The notes beneath the pieces were generated by a model, which was not told where the DNA came from, made no database searches, and saw only the letters and a list, made by a program, of their open reading frames with translations. DNA of 18,276 bases from Acidobacteriaceae bacterium (GTDB lineage Bacteria > Acidobacteriota > Terriglobia > Terriglobales > Acidobacteriaceae): positions 1-18,276 of the forward strand of contig DAHXOQ010000024.1 in the NCBI GenBank assembly GCA_027364815.1. Reading direction: 5' to 3'. Of the stretch, positions 1 through 7,226 are shown in pieces. The position numbers and the translations under genes were made by a program. How positions within the stretch are numbered: the first letter of the stretch is position 1; each line of letters begins with the position of its first letter.

Positions 1-729
1 CCCGAGGAGATCATCAAAAAATTCTCCGCCAAGGAAAGCGAGTTCAGCAAAGCCCTCAATAATTACACCTACCGCCGCGCCGTCAAACTCCAGGAATACG
101 ACGACGACGACAAGGTCGATGGCGAGTATTTTGAAGTGGATGACGTGATCTTTGATTCCACCGGACGCCGCACCGAACACGTCGTTCTGGCACCCACCAT
201 CAGCCTTCAGCGCATCGCCATGTCGCCCTCTGATCTTCAGGACATTCAGCACAACCTCTCCATGCTCCTGACCACCGAGGAGATTGCCAACTACGAGATC
301 AAGTACGTTGGCAAGCAGGGGGTAGACGAGGTCGATTGCTACGTTTTCGACGTCACGCCCAAGATGATCGACAAGAAAAAACGCTACTTCATGGGCCGCA
401 TCTGGGTCGATTCTGAAGCCATGCAAATCGTCGTCACCAACGGGCGCATTCTTCCCGACGACACCCGTAAAGGCCACGAAGATCTCCATCCGCCCTTCAT
501 GACCTGGCGTCAGCAGGTAGACGGACACTACTGGTTTCCTGTTTACACCATCGGCGAGGGAGTGCTTCACTTCACAGGGGGCAACGGCTACATGGCCCAG
601 GACGTACATATCCGCCAAACCATTAAATACACCGACTACAAGCAATTCCACGCCGACGTCAAAATCGTCTACAACGGCGAAGAACTCGACAAGAACAAGC
701 CGGACAATCAACCGGCCAAACCGAAATAA
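1..729 (+). CDS. LolA-like / outer-membrane lipoprotein-sorting-like protein, C-terminal part
   Basis: The reading frame is open from the first base, so the gene begins outside the window; 242 residues are visible, ending at a TAA at 727-729. The visible part is soluble and rich in beta-strand-like stretches. Phrases such as YFMGRIWVDSEAMQIV and WFPVYTIGEG resemble the periplasmic LolA/RseB-like fold of proteins annotated as outer-membrane lipoprotein-sorting proteins, in which a strand reads x-x-I-W-V-D followed by a hydrophobic strand. The tail is charged and low in complexity (Lys, Asn, Pro, Gln). No membrane segment is visible; any signal peptide would lie upstream of the window. It sits on the same strand as yajC-secDF but 445 bases away, so it is probably a separate transcription unit. 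The family call is from pattern resemblance only; the frame itself is secure. Confidence 0.6.
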   Translation, partial: PEEIIKKFSAKESEFSKALNNYTYRRAVKLQEYDDDDKVDGEYFEVDDVIFDSTGRRTEHVVLAPTISLQRIAMSPSDLQDIQHNLSMLLTTEEIANYEIKYVGKQGVDEVDCYVFDVTPKMIDKKKRYFMGRIWVDSEAMQIVVTNGRILPDDTRKGHEDLHPPFMTWRQQVDGHYWFPVYTIGEGVLHFTGGNGYMAQDVHIRQTIKYTDYKQFHADVKIVYNGEELDKNKPDNQPAKPK

Positions 730-739
730 AGCAGCGTCA

Positions 740-859
740 AGCGTCTAGCGTCAAGTTCACATTGATTCTCATATGAGCTGGCAATTAAGAAAAAAAGTTT
801 TTGAATTACAGGCGACGGTAGACTGCTGATTCAACCGCAATCCCTACTGGCTAGACGCT
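740..859. repeat. Inverted repeat AGCGTCTAG / CTAGACGCT
   Basis: AGCGTCTAG at 740-748 is the exact reverse complement of CTAGACGCT at 851-859. The left arm lies in a small cluster of related units (AGCGTC at 733-738, AGCGTCTAG, then AGCGTC again at 747-752), and GACGCT recurs at 868-873 beside the right arm. The repeat frames about 100 AT-rich bases just after the stop of the preceding gene. It could be a weak terminator structure, a REP-like element or an excised-element scar; the sequence does not decide between them. Confidence 0.45.
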
Positions 860-890
860 ACTCGCCAGACGCTGTCTTTTCGCGTTCTTC

Positions 891-920
891 TTGACACATA
901 GCAGTGCCCACATTTCTTAT
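891..920 (+). promoter_or_regulatory. Candidate promoter for yajC-secD-secF
   Basis: A perfect sigma-70 -35 hexamer TTGACA lies at 891-896, followed 18 bases later by TCTTAT at 915-920, which matches the -10 consensus at four of six positions. It is the best promoter-like pair in the gap before yajC. The -10 box is mediocre, so the call is tentative. Confidence 0.4.
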
Positions 921-1174
921 CTAAGCAGGCCTTTGCTGAGGGCCCGGGAGTACTCTGCCCATTTGAGCAGATGAAAAACCCCGGGATCTGGCACAGGCGC
1001 TCTGTCGAAGTGGAGTCTGGTTTCATTTAGCGGCCATTCAAGTCGTTTAAAACCAGGAGTAAATTCCCTTAGACAATTTGGGGACAAATTTTTCGGCTCC
1101 CGCAGGTTTCGCGCCTGTGGCCGGCCATTTTCGGCTCCGGGTTCATCGTGACTCCCAGTCCGAACGAGTAAAGG

Positions 1175-1504
1175 ATGAGTGTGGCAACTTTATTGGCAGT
1201 ATTTCTGGACGCGCAACCCGCAGGCGGTGGAATTATCGGATTTCTTCCACTTCTGCTGATTCCCGTGCTTTACCTGATGTTGTTTCGCCCTCAGCAGAAG
1301 CGCCAGAAGCAATGGCAGCAGATGCTCGCCAATCTCAAGTCCGGTGACCGCGTGACCACCTCCGGCGGCATCAAGGGCGTCATCCTCTCCCTCAAGGACG
1401 ATTCACTCATCATCCGCGTTGCCCCTGACAGCATCAAGCTTGAAGTCGCCAAGGGCTCCATCGCTTCTGTGACTCAAGAGGATGATCAGATTCAGCAGAG
1501 TTGA
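1175..1504 (+). CDS. yajC: Sec translocon accessory subunit YajC
   Basis: YajC is a small inner-membrane protein that associates with SecD-SecF and SecYEG. The 109-residue product has the family plan: a short N-terminus, one hydrophobic segment (about residues 20-37), the hallmark LMLFRPQQKRQKQ where the helix meets the cytoplasm, and a cytoplasmic domain with LKSGDRVTTSGGIKGVI. Length and placement directly before secD are typical. The start is uncertain: ATG 1175 directly abuts the AAGGA at 1171-1175, whereas the in-frame GTG at 1181 lies 5 bases after it and is the better-placed start, giving 107 residues. Spacing to secD is 115 bases, so the three genes probably share one transcript. Confidence 0.95.
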   Translation: MSVATLLAVFLDAQPAGGGIIGFLPLLLIPVLYLMLFRPQQKRQKQWQQMLANLKSGDRVTTSGGIKGVILSLKDDSLIIRVAPDSIKLEVAKGSIASVTQEDDQIQQS

Positions 1505-1505
1505 G

Positions 1506-1534
1506 AGGTCATTCGTGATTCCCGCCCATGACCT
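1506..1534 (+). other. Stem-loop between yajC and secD
   Basis: AGGTCAT at 1506-1512 pairs exactly with ATGACCT at 1528-1534, giving a 7-base-pair stem with a 15-base loop immediately after the yajC stop. A T tract follows only about 30 bases later (1567-1574), where TCAAAAA 1559-1565 could pair with TTTTTGA 1570-1576. Neither looks like a standard terminator; they may affect mRNA stability or the YajC:SecD ratio. Confidence 0.35.
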
Positions 1535-1619
1535 GAATAGAAGGCCACGGATGGGGCATCAAAAAGTTTTTTTTGAAAGAGTAGTTGAGTTTTGAATTTT
1601 TGGATTTGAGAAGCGAGAA

Positions 1620-3230
1620 ATGAAGAAGAACCTGAATGGCAAAGTAATTCTGATTGTTGTTGTGATGCTTGCCTGCATCTACGGCATCTTCGGTATACCG
1701 GGCGGATTCACCGGCAAGGACATCAAAGCCGCTATCACCAAGCACATCCATCTGGGGCTCGATCTCCAGGGCGGCGCTCACCTGATTCTTCAGGTGGAAG
1801 TCAAGGAAGCCGTGAACTCGGAGACCGACAACGCCCGCGGCCGTATTGAGCAGGATCTCAAGACCGCCAACCTCGCAGTTGCCCAAGTCATCAAGCCAGA
1901 TCCAAATAATCCTCAAATCATTCGCGTTGTCGGCACCGCCCAGACCAAGGGCGCTGATGTGCATACCTTGCTCGACTCCAAGTACTCCAATGAGTACGAC
2001 ATCGCAAGCAGCGGCACTGACAACACGTGGACTCTAACCATGAAGCCCAGCGTCATGGCCGACCTTGAAGAGAAAACCGTTCAGCAGGCCATTGAGACCA
2101 TTCGCGATCGCGTGGACGAAATCGGCGTTGCCGAACCGCAGATTGAAGAGTACAAACTCGGCGCCAACCAGATTCTCGTAGAACTCCCCGGCGTCGATGA
2201 CTTTGACAAGGTCAAGTCCATCATCCAGAACACCTCGCGCCTTGAAGTTCACGCCGTCGTCGGTGGCCCCTACAACAGCGAGCAGGAAGCGCTGGCCACA
2301 GCTGGTGGTTCACTGCCGCCCGATCAAATGCTGGCACACTTCAACGGCATGAGTGGCTCATCGAACGACAGTGTCTATCTTCTGACTCGCGAGTCGATCG
2401 TCTCCGGCAGCGACTTCCGCTCCGCCGATGAAGGCGTTGACCAGGCGGGCCGGCGCGATGTCCGCTTCACGCTGACGAACGAAGCAGGCGACCGCTTCTA
2501 CGATTACACCAGCAAGAATGTGGGTCACTCCATGGCCGTCATTCTCAGTGGACGCGTCCGTGAAGTCGCCACCATTCAAAGCGCCATTCGCGACACCGGC
2601 GAAATCACGGGCACCTTCAGCAAGGAAGAAGTCGCAACGCTTTCCAAGCTCCTGCGCACCGGCGCACTGCCTGCCTCGCTCACCGAGCTTGAGACCCGCA
2701 TGGTCGGTGCATCGCTCGGTGCCGATTCCATCAGGCAGGGCGTCACTGCTGCCATTGTCGGCGTCCTCGTCGTCATGGCTTTCATGCTCGTCTACTACCG
2801 CGGCTCGGGCATCAACGCCGACCTCGCGCTGATTTTGAACCTCATCATCCTTCTCGGCTTCATGGGCTTCTCGGGCGCAACCCTGACCCTCCCCGGTATC
2901 GCTGGAGTCATTCTGACCATCGGTATGGGCGTCGACTCGAACGTGCTGATCTTTGAGCGCATTCGAGAAGAACTCCGAGCCGGCAAGGTGCCCTCGGCAG
3001 CAGTGGAGCAGGGCTTTGGACACGCATGGCTGACCATCGTCGATACCCACGTCACGACCATCGTCTCGGCTGCCATCCTCATCATCTTCGGCACCGGTCC
3101 GGTCAAAGGCTTTGCGGTTACCCTCATCGTCGGTCTTCTGGCAAACCTCTTCTCCGCTGTCTTTGTCTCCCGTGTCATCTTCGATGCTCACCTGAACAAG
3201 AAGCAGCCCGGCGAGGCGCTGTCGATCTAA
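1620..3230 (+). CDS. secD: Protein translocase subunit SecD
   Basis: SecD with SecF uses the proton motive force to help pull proteins through SecYEG on the periplasmic side. The 536-residue protein shows the family order: an N-terminal membrane helix (about 8-26), HLGLDLQGGAHLILQVEV (about 44-61) opening the first periplasmic domain, RDRVDEIGVAEPQI (about 162-175), a P1 head region, then a C-terminal block of five membrane helices from about 372 to 520. The helix containing GMGVDSNVLIFERIREEL carries Asp439, the membrane aspartate thought to take part in proton flow. Length is close to that of stand-alone SecD, not the fused SecDF. The ATG at 1620 is preceded by only a weak purine stretch, GAGAAGCGAGAA. 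secF follows on the same strand, about 105 bases from the SecD stop to the preferred SecF start. Confidence 0.97.
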   Translation: MKKNLNGKVILIVVVMLACIYGIFGIPGGFTGKDIKAAITKHIHLGLDLQGGAHLILQVEVKEAVNSETDNARGRIEQDLKTANLAVAQVIKPDPNNPQIIRVVGTAQTKGADVHTLLDSKYSNEYDIASSGTDNTWTLTMKPSVMADLEEKTVQQAIETIRDRVDEIGVAEPQIEEYKLGANQILVELPGVDDFDKVKSIIQNTSRLEVHAVVGGPYNSEQEALATAGGSLPPDQMLAHFNGMSGSSNDSVYLLTRESIVSGSDFRSADEGVDQAGRRDVRFTLTNEAGDRFYDYTSKNVGHSMAVILSGRVREVATIQSAIRDTGEITGTFSKEEVATLSKLLRTGALPASLTELETRMVGASLGADSIRQGVTAAIVGVLVVMAFMLVYYRGSGINADLALILNLIILLGFMGFSGATLTLPGIAGVILTIGMGVDSNVLIFERIREELRAGKVPSAAVEQGFGHAWLTIVDTHVTTIVSAAILIIFGTGPVKGFAVTLIVGLLANLFSAVFVSRVIFDAHLNKKQPGEALSI

Positions 3231-3335
3231 GTTTTCTGTTGGTGCCATTGCAATCCGTGGCGATTTTGTTTTGAAGTTTTTTTGATTTCAGACTCGCGAG
3301 GCTCTCGACGGGTCAATGTAGGAAGGCGAATTCAA

Positions 3336-4301
3336 GTGGAACTGTTTCGTAATGTAAATGTGGACTGGCTAGGGAAAAAGTGGTACTTCCTCGGCTTCTC
3401 GTTGATCTTCAGCATCGCCGGCATTGTCTCGATGGGCATGCACTACCAGAAAATCGGCAGCCCTGTTCCTCTCGGCGTTGACTTCCGCGGCGGCACCGAC
3501 ATTCAGGTGCAATTTAATGCTCCGCCAAACGTTGAGCAGATTCGCCACGCCATGGACGCCGCCGGCATCAAGAATGCGAGCATCGTCAACTACAACGACC
3601 CATCGGCCAAAAATGAAGTCCTCATCAGCCTTCCGCGCAACAACGACGAATCGCAGCTTGACAGCGGACGCCAGCGCATTGATGACGCTCTCAAGACAGC
3701 CTACCCGTCTTCCTTCACCATCCGTAATGTCTCTGTTGTTGGCCCTACAGTAGGCCGCCAGCTTCAAGTGAAGGCTTTGCTGGCCACGCTCTATTCTCTG
3801 CTCGGAATGCTCGTCTATCTCTGGTTCCGCTTTGAGCTCATTTACGGTGTTGCTGCCGTCGTCGCCGTCTTCCACGACACGCTCATCACCATTGGCGCAT
3901 TTGCATTGACAAATCAGGAGATCTCACTCACCGTCATCGCCGCCATCCTTACCCTCGTCGGTTACTCAATGAACGACACCATCGTTGTCTTTGACCGCAT
4001 CCGTGAGAACCTGCGCATGAACCGCCGCGAGACACTCGCCGACCTGGTCAATCGCAGCATCAATCAAACTCTGAGCAGAACTGTTTTAACCTCTGGTTTG
4101 ACGTTTTTAACCGTGCTTTCGCTGTTTATCTACGGCGGCGAAGTCCTGCACGGCTTTTCTTTTGCCCTCGTCATTGGTATTTTGATTGGAACCTACTCGT
4201 CGATCGCAGTCGCGGCACCGATGTTGGTTGCCTATCAGGAGTGGCGTGGCAAGGGCGGTAAAAAGGCTGACCTGCCTGCTATGAAAAAGGCAAAGGCCTA
4301 G
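3336..4301 (+). CDS. secF: Protein translocase subunit SecF
   Basis: SecF is the partner of SecD in the inner membrane. The start is set here at GTG 3336: GGAAGG at 3321-3326 lies 9 bases upstream, and the protein then begins VELFRNVNVDWLGKKWYF, which fits the usual SecF N-terminus. The same frame is open to a TTG at 3282, but this would add an uncharacteristic 18-residue Arg/Ser-rich extension. The 321-residue product has one N-terminal helix (about 18-35), the periplasmic motif GVDFRGGTDIQVQF (about 47-60), and a five-helix C-terminal block with VGYSMNDTIVVFDRIRENLR. Its Asp214 corresponds to the proton-relay aspartate of the family. The tail is Lys-rich. No terminator is visible before the next promoter. 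Confidence 0.96.
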   Translation: MELFRNVNVDWLGKKWYFLGFSLIFSIAGIVSMGMHYQKIGSPVPLGVDFRGGTDIQVQFNAPPNVEQIRHAMDAAGIKNASIVNYNDPSAKNEVLISLPRNNDESQLDSGRQRIDDALKTAYPSSFTIRNVSVVGPTVGRQLQVKALLATLYSLLGMLVYLWFRFELIYGVAAVVAVFHDTLITIGAFALTNQEISLTVIAAILTLVGYSMNDTIVVFDRIRENLRMNRRETLADLVNRSINQTLSRTVLTSGLTFLTVLSLFIYGGEVLHGFSFALVIGILIGTYSSIAVAAPMLVAYQEWRGKGGKKADLPAMKKAKA

Positions 4302-4340
4302 ATTTCCACGCGCCGGAAGAGGTTTCTTTCGCGTTTGTCT

Positions 4341-4369
4341 TTGCAACCATGTGCTGCATCTGATATAGG
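4341..4369 (+). promoter_or_regulatory. Candidate promoter of the tonB-exbB-exbD unit
   Basis: TTGCAA at 4341-4346 and TATAGG at 4364-4369 are separated by 17 bases, and a TGA immediately precedes the second box, forming an extended -10 (TGnTATA). It lies in the 122-base or longer gap after secF and about 100 bases before the preferred start of the TonB-type gene. A perfect inverted repeat overlaps its 3' end. Confidence 0.45.
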
Positions 4370-4381
4370 TGTTTTAACACC
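4368..4381. promoter_or_regulatory. Palindromic operator-like site overlapping the -10 box
   Basis: GGTGTT (4368-4373), TT, AACACC (4376-4381) is a perfect 6-base inverted repeat. It covers the last two bases of the proposed -10 hexamer and the predicted start of transcription, which is where a repressor would act. As RNA the 2-base spacer would make a poor hairpin, which favours a DNA-binding site. No regulator was recognised. Confidence 0.35.
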
Positions 4382-4468
4382 ACGTAAGTTCTGAATTGGG
4401 ACGCGGGAACATTCTAGAACGCAGTGGTGTCTAAGACAGGGAAAACCAATCCCGAAACGAGGCCGGTT

Positions 4469-5188
4469 ATGTTTGAAGATTCAACGTTCGAATCCGGAGG
4501 AAGGATCAAGACGAAGGCGAAGGTGTGGATGGTTCCTATGTTCATCCTCAACGGTTCGATCCTTCTTGTGATCATCCTGATCCCACTGATTTACCCCGAG
4601 GCCTTGCCCAAAGCAGCCTTGACGACGCTCCTCGTTGCACCGCCTCCCCCGCCGCCGCCACCACCTCCACCACCACCTGAGGTGCAGCACGTCATTCATG
4701 TGCAGTCGGAGATGATGAACAACCAGCTCGTTGCCCCTACCAAGATTCCCAAGGACATCAAGCAGGTCAATGAGCATGAAGCTCCTCCTTCGACATTTGG
4801 CGTAGCTGGTATGGAAGGTTTGGGCGGAAGCTCAAGCGGTGTCATGGGCGGCATCTTTGGCAAGGGCAACAATGCTCCCAAAGTCACAGCACAGCCTAAG
4901 AAGATCAGCATTTCCGGCGGCGTGATGGCCGGCATGATTCTGCAGAAAACCACACCGCTGTATCCCGCCATTGCCAAGGCGGCGCGCGTACAGGGAACCG
5001 TGGTTCTGCAGGCCACCATCTCCAAGACTGGAACCATTGAAAACGCGCACGTAGTCAGCGGACCCGCAATGCTTCAGCAGGCCGCGCTCGACGCTATCCG
5101 CACCTGGCGCTACAGACCATACCTTTTGAATGGTGAGCCAGTCGAAGTAGACACCCAGGTCAACGTGGTGTTCTCACTCGGCGGTTGA
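4469..5188 (+). CDS. tonB: TonB-type energy transducer
   Basis: TonB-type proteins carry energy from the ExbB-ExbD motor to outer-membrane transporters. The start is placed at ATG 4469, preceded by GAGG at 4459-4462 with 6 bases spacing, giving 239 residues; GTG codons at 4424 and 4427 would extend it by 15 or 14 residues without a clear ribosome binding site. The protein has a short charged cytoplasmic N-terminus, one membrane helix (about 20-42), 13 consecutive prolines (58-70), a Gly/Ser-rich linker, and a C-terminal TonB domain (about 155-239) with PLYPAIAKAARVQGTVVL, ISKTGTIENAHVVSGP and IRTWRYRPYLLNG. It leads an operon with exbB and three exbD genes, which supports the call. Confidence 0.92.
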   Translation: MFEDSTFESGGRIKTKAKVWMVPMFILNGSILLVIILIPLIYPEALPKAALTTLLVAPPPPPPPPPPPPPEVQHVIHVQSEMMNNQLVAPTKIPKDIKQVNEHEAPPSTFGVAGMEGLGGSSSGVMGGIFGKGNNAPKVTAQPKKISISGGVMAGMILQKTTPLYPAIAKAARVQGTVVLQATISKTGTIENAHVVSGPAMLQQAALDAIRTWRYRPYLLNGEPVEVDTQVNVVFSLGG

Positions 5189-5203
5189 TGATATTCTCCG
5201 GTT

Positions 5204-5293
5204 CTGCCGCCTGTGAAGGCGTTAGAGCTCTTACCATGAACTGAGTGTGGCAATTTAAGCTCTGGCTTCCCTTGTCACTCTCCACAGCGGCAG
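5204..5293 (+). other. Nested inverted repeats in the tonB-exbB spacer
   Basis: CTGCCGC at 5204-5210 is the reverse complement of GCGGCAG at 5287-5293, and inside it AGAGCT at 5224-5229 pairs with AGCTCT at 5258-5263. A small CGCC-TGTGAA-GGCG hairpin at 5208-5221 competes with the outer left arm. The structure ends 22 bases before the strong AGGAGG of exbB. It could set the translation or stability of exbB mRNA. This is by-eye pairing only. Confidence 0.3.
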
Positions 5294-5330
5294 TACGCAA
5301 TCCAAGGAACTCCTTAGGAGGAACGATTCA

Positions 5331-6062
5331 GTGATTCTCGCTCAGCTTGCACATTTCGCTTCGCATGCAACCAGCCTCGCCTTCTTTGACGGCGAAGAGT
5401 CTGTCAACTTTAGTGCCCTCGGTCTCTGGCAGCACATGGGATGGCTCGCCAAGGGTGTGGCCATCATCCTCTTCATCGAATCCATCTGGTCTTTGGCCGT
5501 GATGATCGATCGCGTTCTCTATTTCTCGGCTGCCCGCAAGCAGTCGCGTGAGTTTGCCCCCAAGGTTGCGGGCGCGCTGAAGGAAGGCCGTCTGGACGAG
5601 GCGATCAAGGTTGCCGATCGTTCGAAGAAGTCGCACCTTGCTGAGGTTGTTTCCGCCGGCCTCGCTGAGTATCGCGCTTCGGGCGGCTCTGAAGCAGGTA
5701 TCGAGAGCGCTCAGCGTTCTCTCGAGCGTGCTGAGTCCATCGTTCACGCCAAGCTGAAGAGAGGCTTGAGCGTTCTGGCCACCATCGGCGCAACCGCTCC
5801 ATTCGTCGGCCTCTTCGGTACCGTCGTCGGCATTCTGAACGCCTTCCAGGCGATCGCAACTCAGAAGACCTCCGGCATCGGCGCAGTCGCCGGCGGTATT
5901 TCAGAAGCCCTGGTAACGACGGCCTTCGGCCTCATCGTCGCCATCCCTGCCGTTATGACCTTCAACTACTTCACGGGCCGCGTTGAGGCCTTTGACGTTG
6001 AGATGGACAACTCCTCGAGCGAACTCGTGGACTACTTCATCAAGCAGGGCAGCAAGCGCTAA
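5331..6062 (+). CDS. exbB: ExbB/TolQ/MotA-family proton channel protein
   Basis: ExbB forms the inner-membrane pentamer that, with ExbD, turns the proton gradient into movement of TonB. The 243-residue protein has three hydrophobic segments in the family pattern: about 40-60, then after a cytoplasmic stretch of about 80 residues (Lys/Arg/Glu-rich, coiled-coil-like) 145-167 with the motif ATIGATAPFVGLFGTVVGI, and about 185-212 with GGISEALVTTAFGLIVAIPAV. The GTG start at 5331 has a very strong TTAGGAGGAAC seven bases upstream. Spacing to the TonB-type gene is 142 bases and to the first exbD 172 bases, both holding inverted repeats. It could equally be called TolQ-like, but no TolA or Pal gene is nearby. 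Confidence 0.93.
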   Translation: MILAQLAHFASHATSLAFFDGEESVNFSALGLWQHMGWLAKGVAIILFIESIWSLAVMIDRVLYFSAARKQSREFAPKVAGALKEGRLDEAIKVADRSKKSHLAEVVSAGLAEYRASGGSEAGIESAQRSLERAESIVHAKLKRGLSVLATIGATAPFVGLFGTVVGILNAFQAIATQKTSGIGAVAGGISEALVTTAFGLIVAIPAVMTFNYFTGRVEAFDVEMDNSSSELVDYFIKQGSKR

Positions 6063-6095
6063 GCGAGGCGTCTGCTGGTTTGAGCTGAGAAGTTT

Positions 6096-6130
6096 CGCGG
6101 GCGCGCTTGCCACACGGCAACCCGCCCGCG
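6096..6130 (+). other. Strong GC-rich hairpin between exbB and exbD
   Basis: CGCGGGCG (6096-6103) pairs exactly with CGCCCGCG (6123-6130); inside, TTGCC (6107-6111) pairs with GGCAA (6116-6120) around an ACAC tetraloop, with a small internal loop between the stems. It lies 34 bases after the exbB stop. There is no T tract, so it is not a standard terminator. Protecting the exbB mRNA 3' end, to keep ExbB in excess over ExbD, is an attractive inference. Confidence 0.6.
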
Positions 6131-6234
6131 GAGTTCCCGCACAAATCCCGCAGTGCATTCCTTTGCGCTGAGCCGCAGGTTATGAATCGCCGGACGCCTT
6201 TCCGGCAGCAAATTCACAGGCACGGAGCTCAACA

Positions 6235-6681
6235 ATGGCAATCGCAGTTAGAAACGAAGGCTCGAAGGTCAATTCGAACATCAATGTGACGCCCATGGTT
6301 GACGTCATGCTGGTGCTTCTGATCATCTTCATGGTCATTACCCCCATGCTCCAGAACAAGGTCAACATCGATCTGGCCAAGGCGGATAATCCGACCAATA
6401 TGCCGGATGCTGACAAGGAAGACGCTATCGTCGTAGCAGTTACTCGCGACGGCAAAGTCTACCTTGGGCAGAACCTTGTTACTGATTCTAATCTTGGCCC
6501 GAAGGTGAGCGAAATGCTCAGCGACAAACCGGGCAAAACAATTTACGTGCGCGCCGATGCACGGGCCCAGTTCCGTGCGGTCGAAGATGCGATCGACGCG
6601 GTTCGTACGGCTGGTGTGGACAAAGTAGGCTTGTTGACGCAGAAGCGTGAAGCGGGCCAATCCAGCAATGGCGGCGCTTAA
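6235..6681 (+). CDS. exbD: ExbD/TolR-family protein, first copy
   Basis: ExbD is the single-helix partner of ExbB; its membrane aspartate carries protons. The 148-residue protein begins with a short cytoplasmic tail, then INVTPMVDVMLVLLIIFMVI, with Asp23 at the position of the essential aspartate, followed by a periplasmic domain containing VAVTRDGKVYLGQN and TIYVRADARAQFRAVEDAIDAVRTAGVDKVGLLT. The C-terminal tail is low in complexity. GGAG at 6224-6227 is 7 bases before the ATG. It is the most divergent of the three copies, having MLQNKVNIDLAKA after the helix where the others have a P-K-G motif. Confidence 0.93.
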   Translation: MAIAVRNEGSKVNSNINVTPMVDVMLVLLIIFMVITPMLQNKVNIDLAKADNPTNMPDADKEDAIVVAVTRDGKVYLGQNLVTDSNLGPKVSEMLSDKPGKTIYVRADARAQFRAVEDAIDAVRTAGVDKVGLLTQKREAGQSSNGGA

Positions 6682-6739
6682 GTTGCTCTGGCGCAGTCAA
6701 CCAATGAAATACGATCTATAGAAATCGAGGAATTTTGCC

Positions 6740-7180
6740 ATGGCAATGTCAGCAGGTGGTCCAAGCGGCGGCCCAATGGGCGATATCAATGTGACGCCGA
6801 TGATCGACGTGTTGCTGGTGCTTTTGATCATCTTCATGGTCATCGTGCCGGTCACGCCGAAGGGTCTTGAAGCGCTGGTACCTCAGCCTCCAAAAGATCC
6901 GGCGAAGCAGACGCAGCCCAATGACCGTACGATCGTTGTGCAGATTCTCCACAACGCCGGCGGAAATCCAAGTTACAAAATCAACGAGACTCCGGTAGAA
7001 CATAGTGATTTGCTCGGTCGGTTGACGGCCATCTACCAGAATCGCGCTGAGCGCGTTATGTTCGTCAAGGGTGACGATGATCTGAACTTCGCTTCTGTCG
7101 CTGACGTGATTGACATCGCGAAGTCGGCTAACGTCGACAGTATCGGTATCATCACCCCGAAGATTCAGGAAGGTAAGTAG
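6740..7180 (+). CDS. exbD: ExbD/TolR-family protein, second copy
   Basis: This 146-residue ExbD-type protein has a Gly/Ser-rich N-terminal tail, the helix INVTPMIDVLLVLLIIFMVIV with Asp23 as the expected proton carrier, then VTPKGLEALVPQPPKDP leading to a periplasmic domain with YKINETPVEHSDLLGRLTAIY and VMFVKGDDDLNFASVADVIDIAKSANVDSIGIIT. GAGG at 6727-6730 lies 9 bases before ATG 6740; a second ATG two codons later is possible. It is clearly a tandem relative of the next gene: both share the P-K-G motif after the helix and the FVKGDD motif, features that the first copy lacks. Confidence 0.93.
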   Translation: MAMSAGGPSGGPMGDINVTPMIDVLLVLLIIFMVIVPVTPKGLEALVPQPPKDPAKQTQPNDRTIVVQILHNAGGNPSYKINETPVEHSDLLGRLTAIYQNRAERVMFVKGDDDLNFASVADVIDIAKSANVDSIGIITPKIQEGK

Positions 7181-7226
7181 TACCACTGTCTGTATCTCAC
7201 CTGCCGGCTAACACTGGAGGCTGATC

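Larger units (their letters stand above)
730..1174 (+). other. Long gene-free leader upstream of yajC
   Basis: This stretch of 445 bases has no convincing long gene. It holds an inverted repeat (740-748 with 851-859), a candidate promoter near 891-920, an 11-base direct repeat TTTTCGGCTCC at 1090-1100 and 1128-1138, and a small inverted repeat AATTTG-GGGA-CAAATT at 1075-1090. A 19-codon open frame runs from ATG 971 to TAG 1030 with only a weak GAG upstream. If transcription begins near 925, the yajC mRNA has a leader of about 250 bases, long enough for regulation. No match to a known riboswitch or to SRP RNA was recognised. Confidence 0.5.

Noticed and set aside
844..1026. 60-codon minus-strand frame in the yajC leader
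   Set aside because: No ribosome binding site, low-quality composition, and no recognised motif.
900..1100. SRP RNA, tRNA or riboswitch in the yajC leader
   Set aside because: The conserved SRP RNA core was not found, there is no cloverleaf, and no known riboswitch motif was recognised.
1078..1347. Frame overlapping the start of yajC
   Set aside because: It begins at a TTG without a binding site and reads through yajC in another frame; the product has no family pattern.
2358..3248. Long open frame on the minus strand across secD
   Set aside because: It lies opposite a clear SecD, its product is Asp/Glu/Gly-rich nonsense without a family pattern, and it comes from codon bias of the real gene.
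4630..4680. CCX tract as a repeat element
   Set aside because: It encodes the 13-proline stretch expected of a TonB-type linker, so it needs no other explanation.
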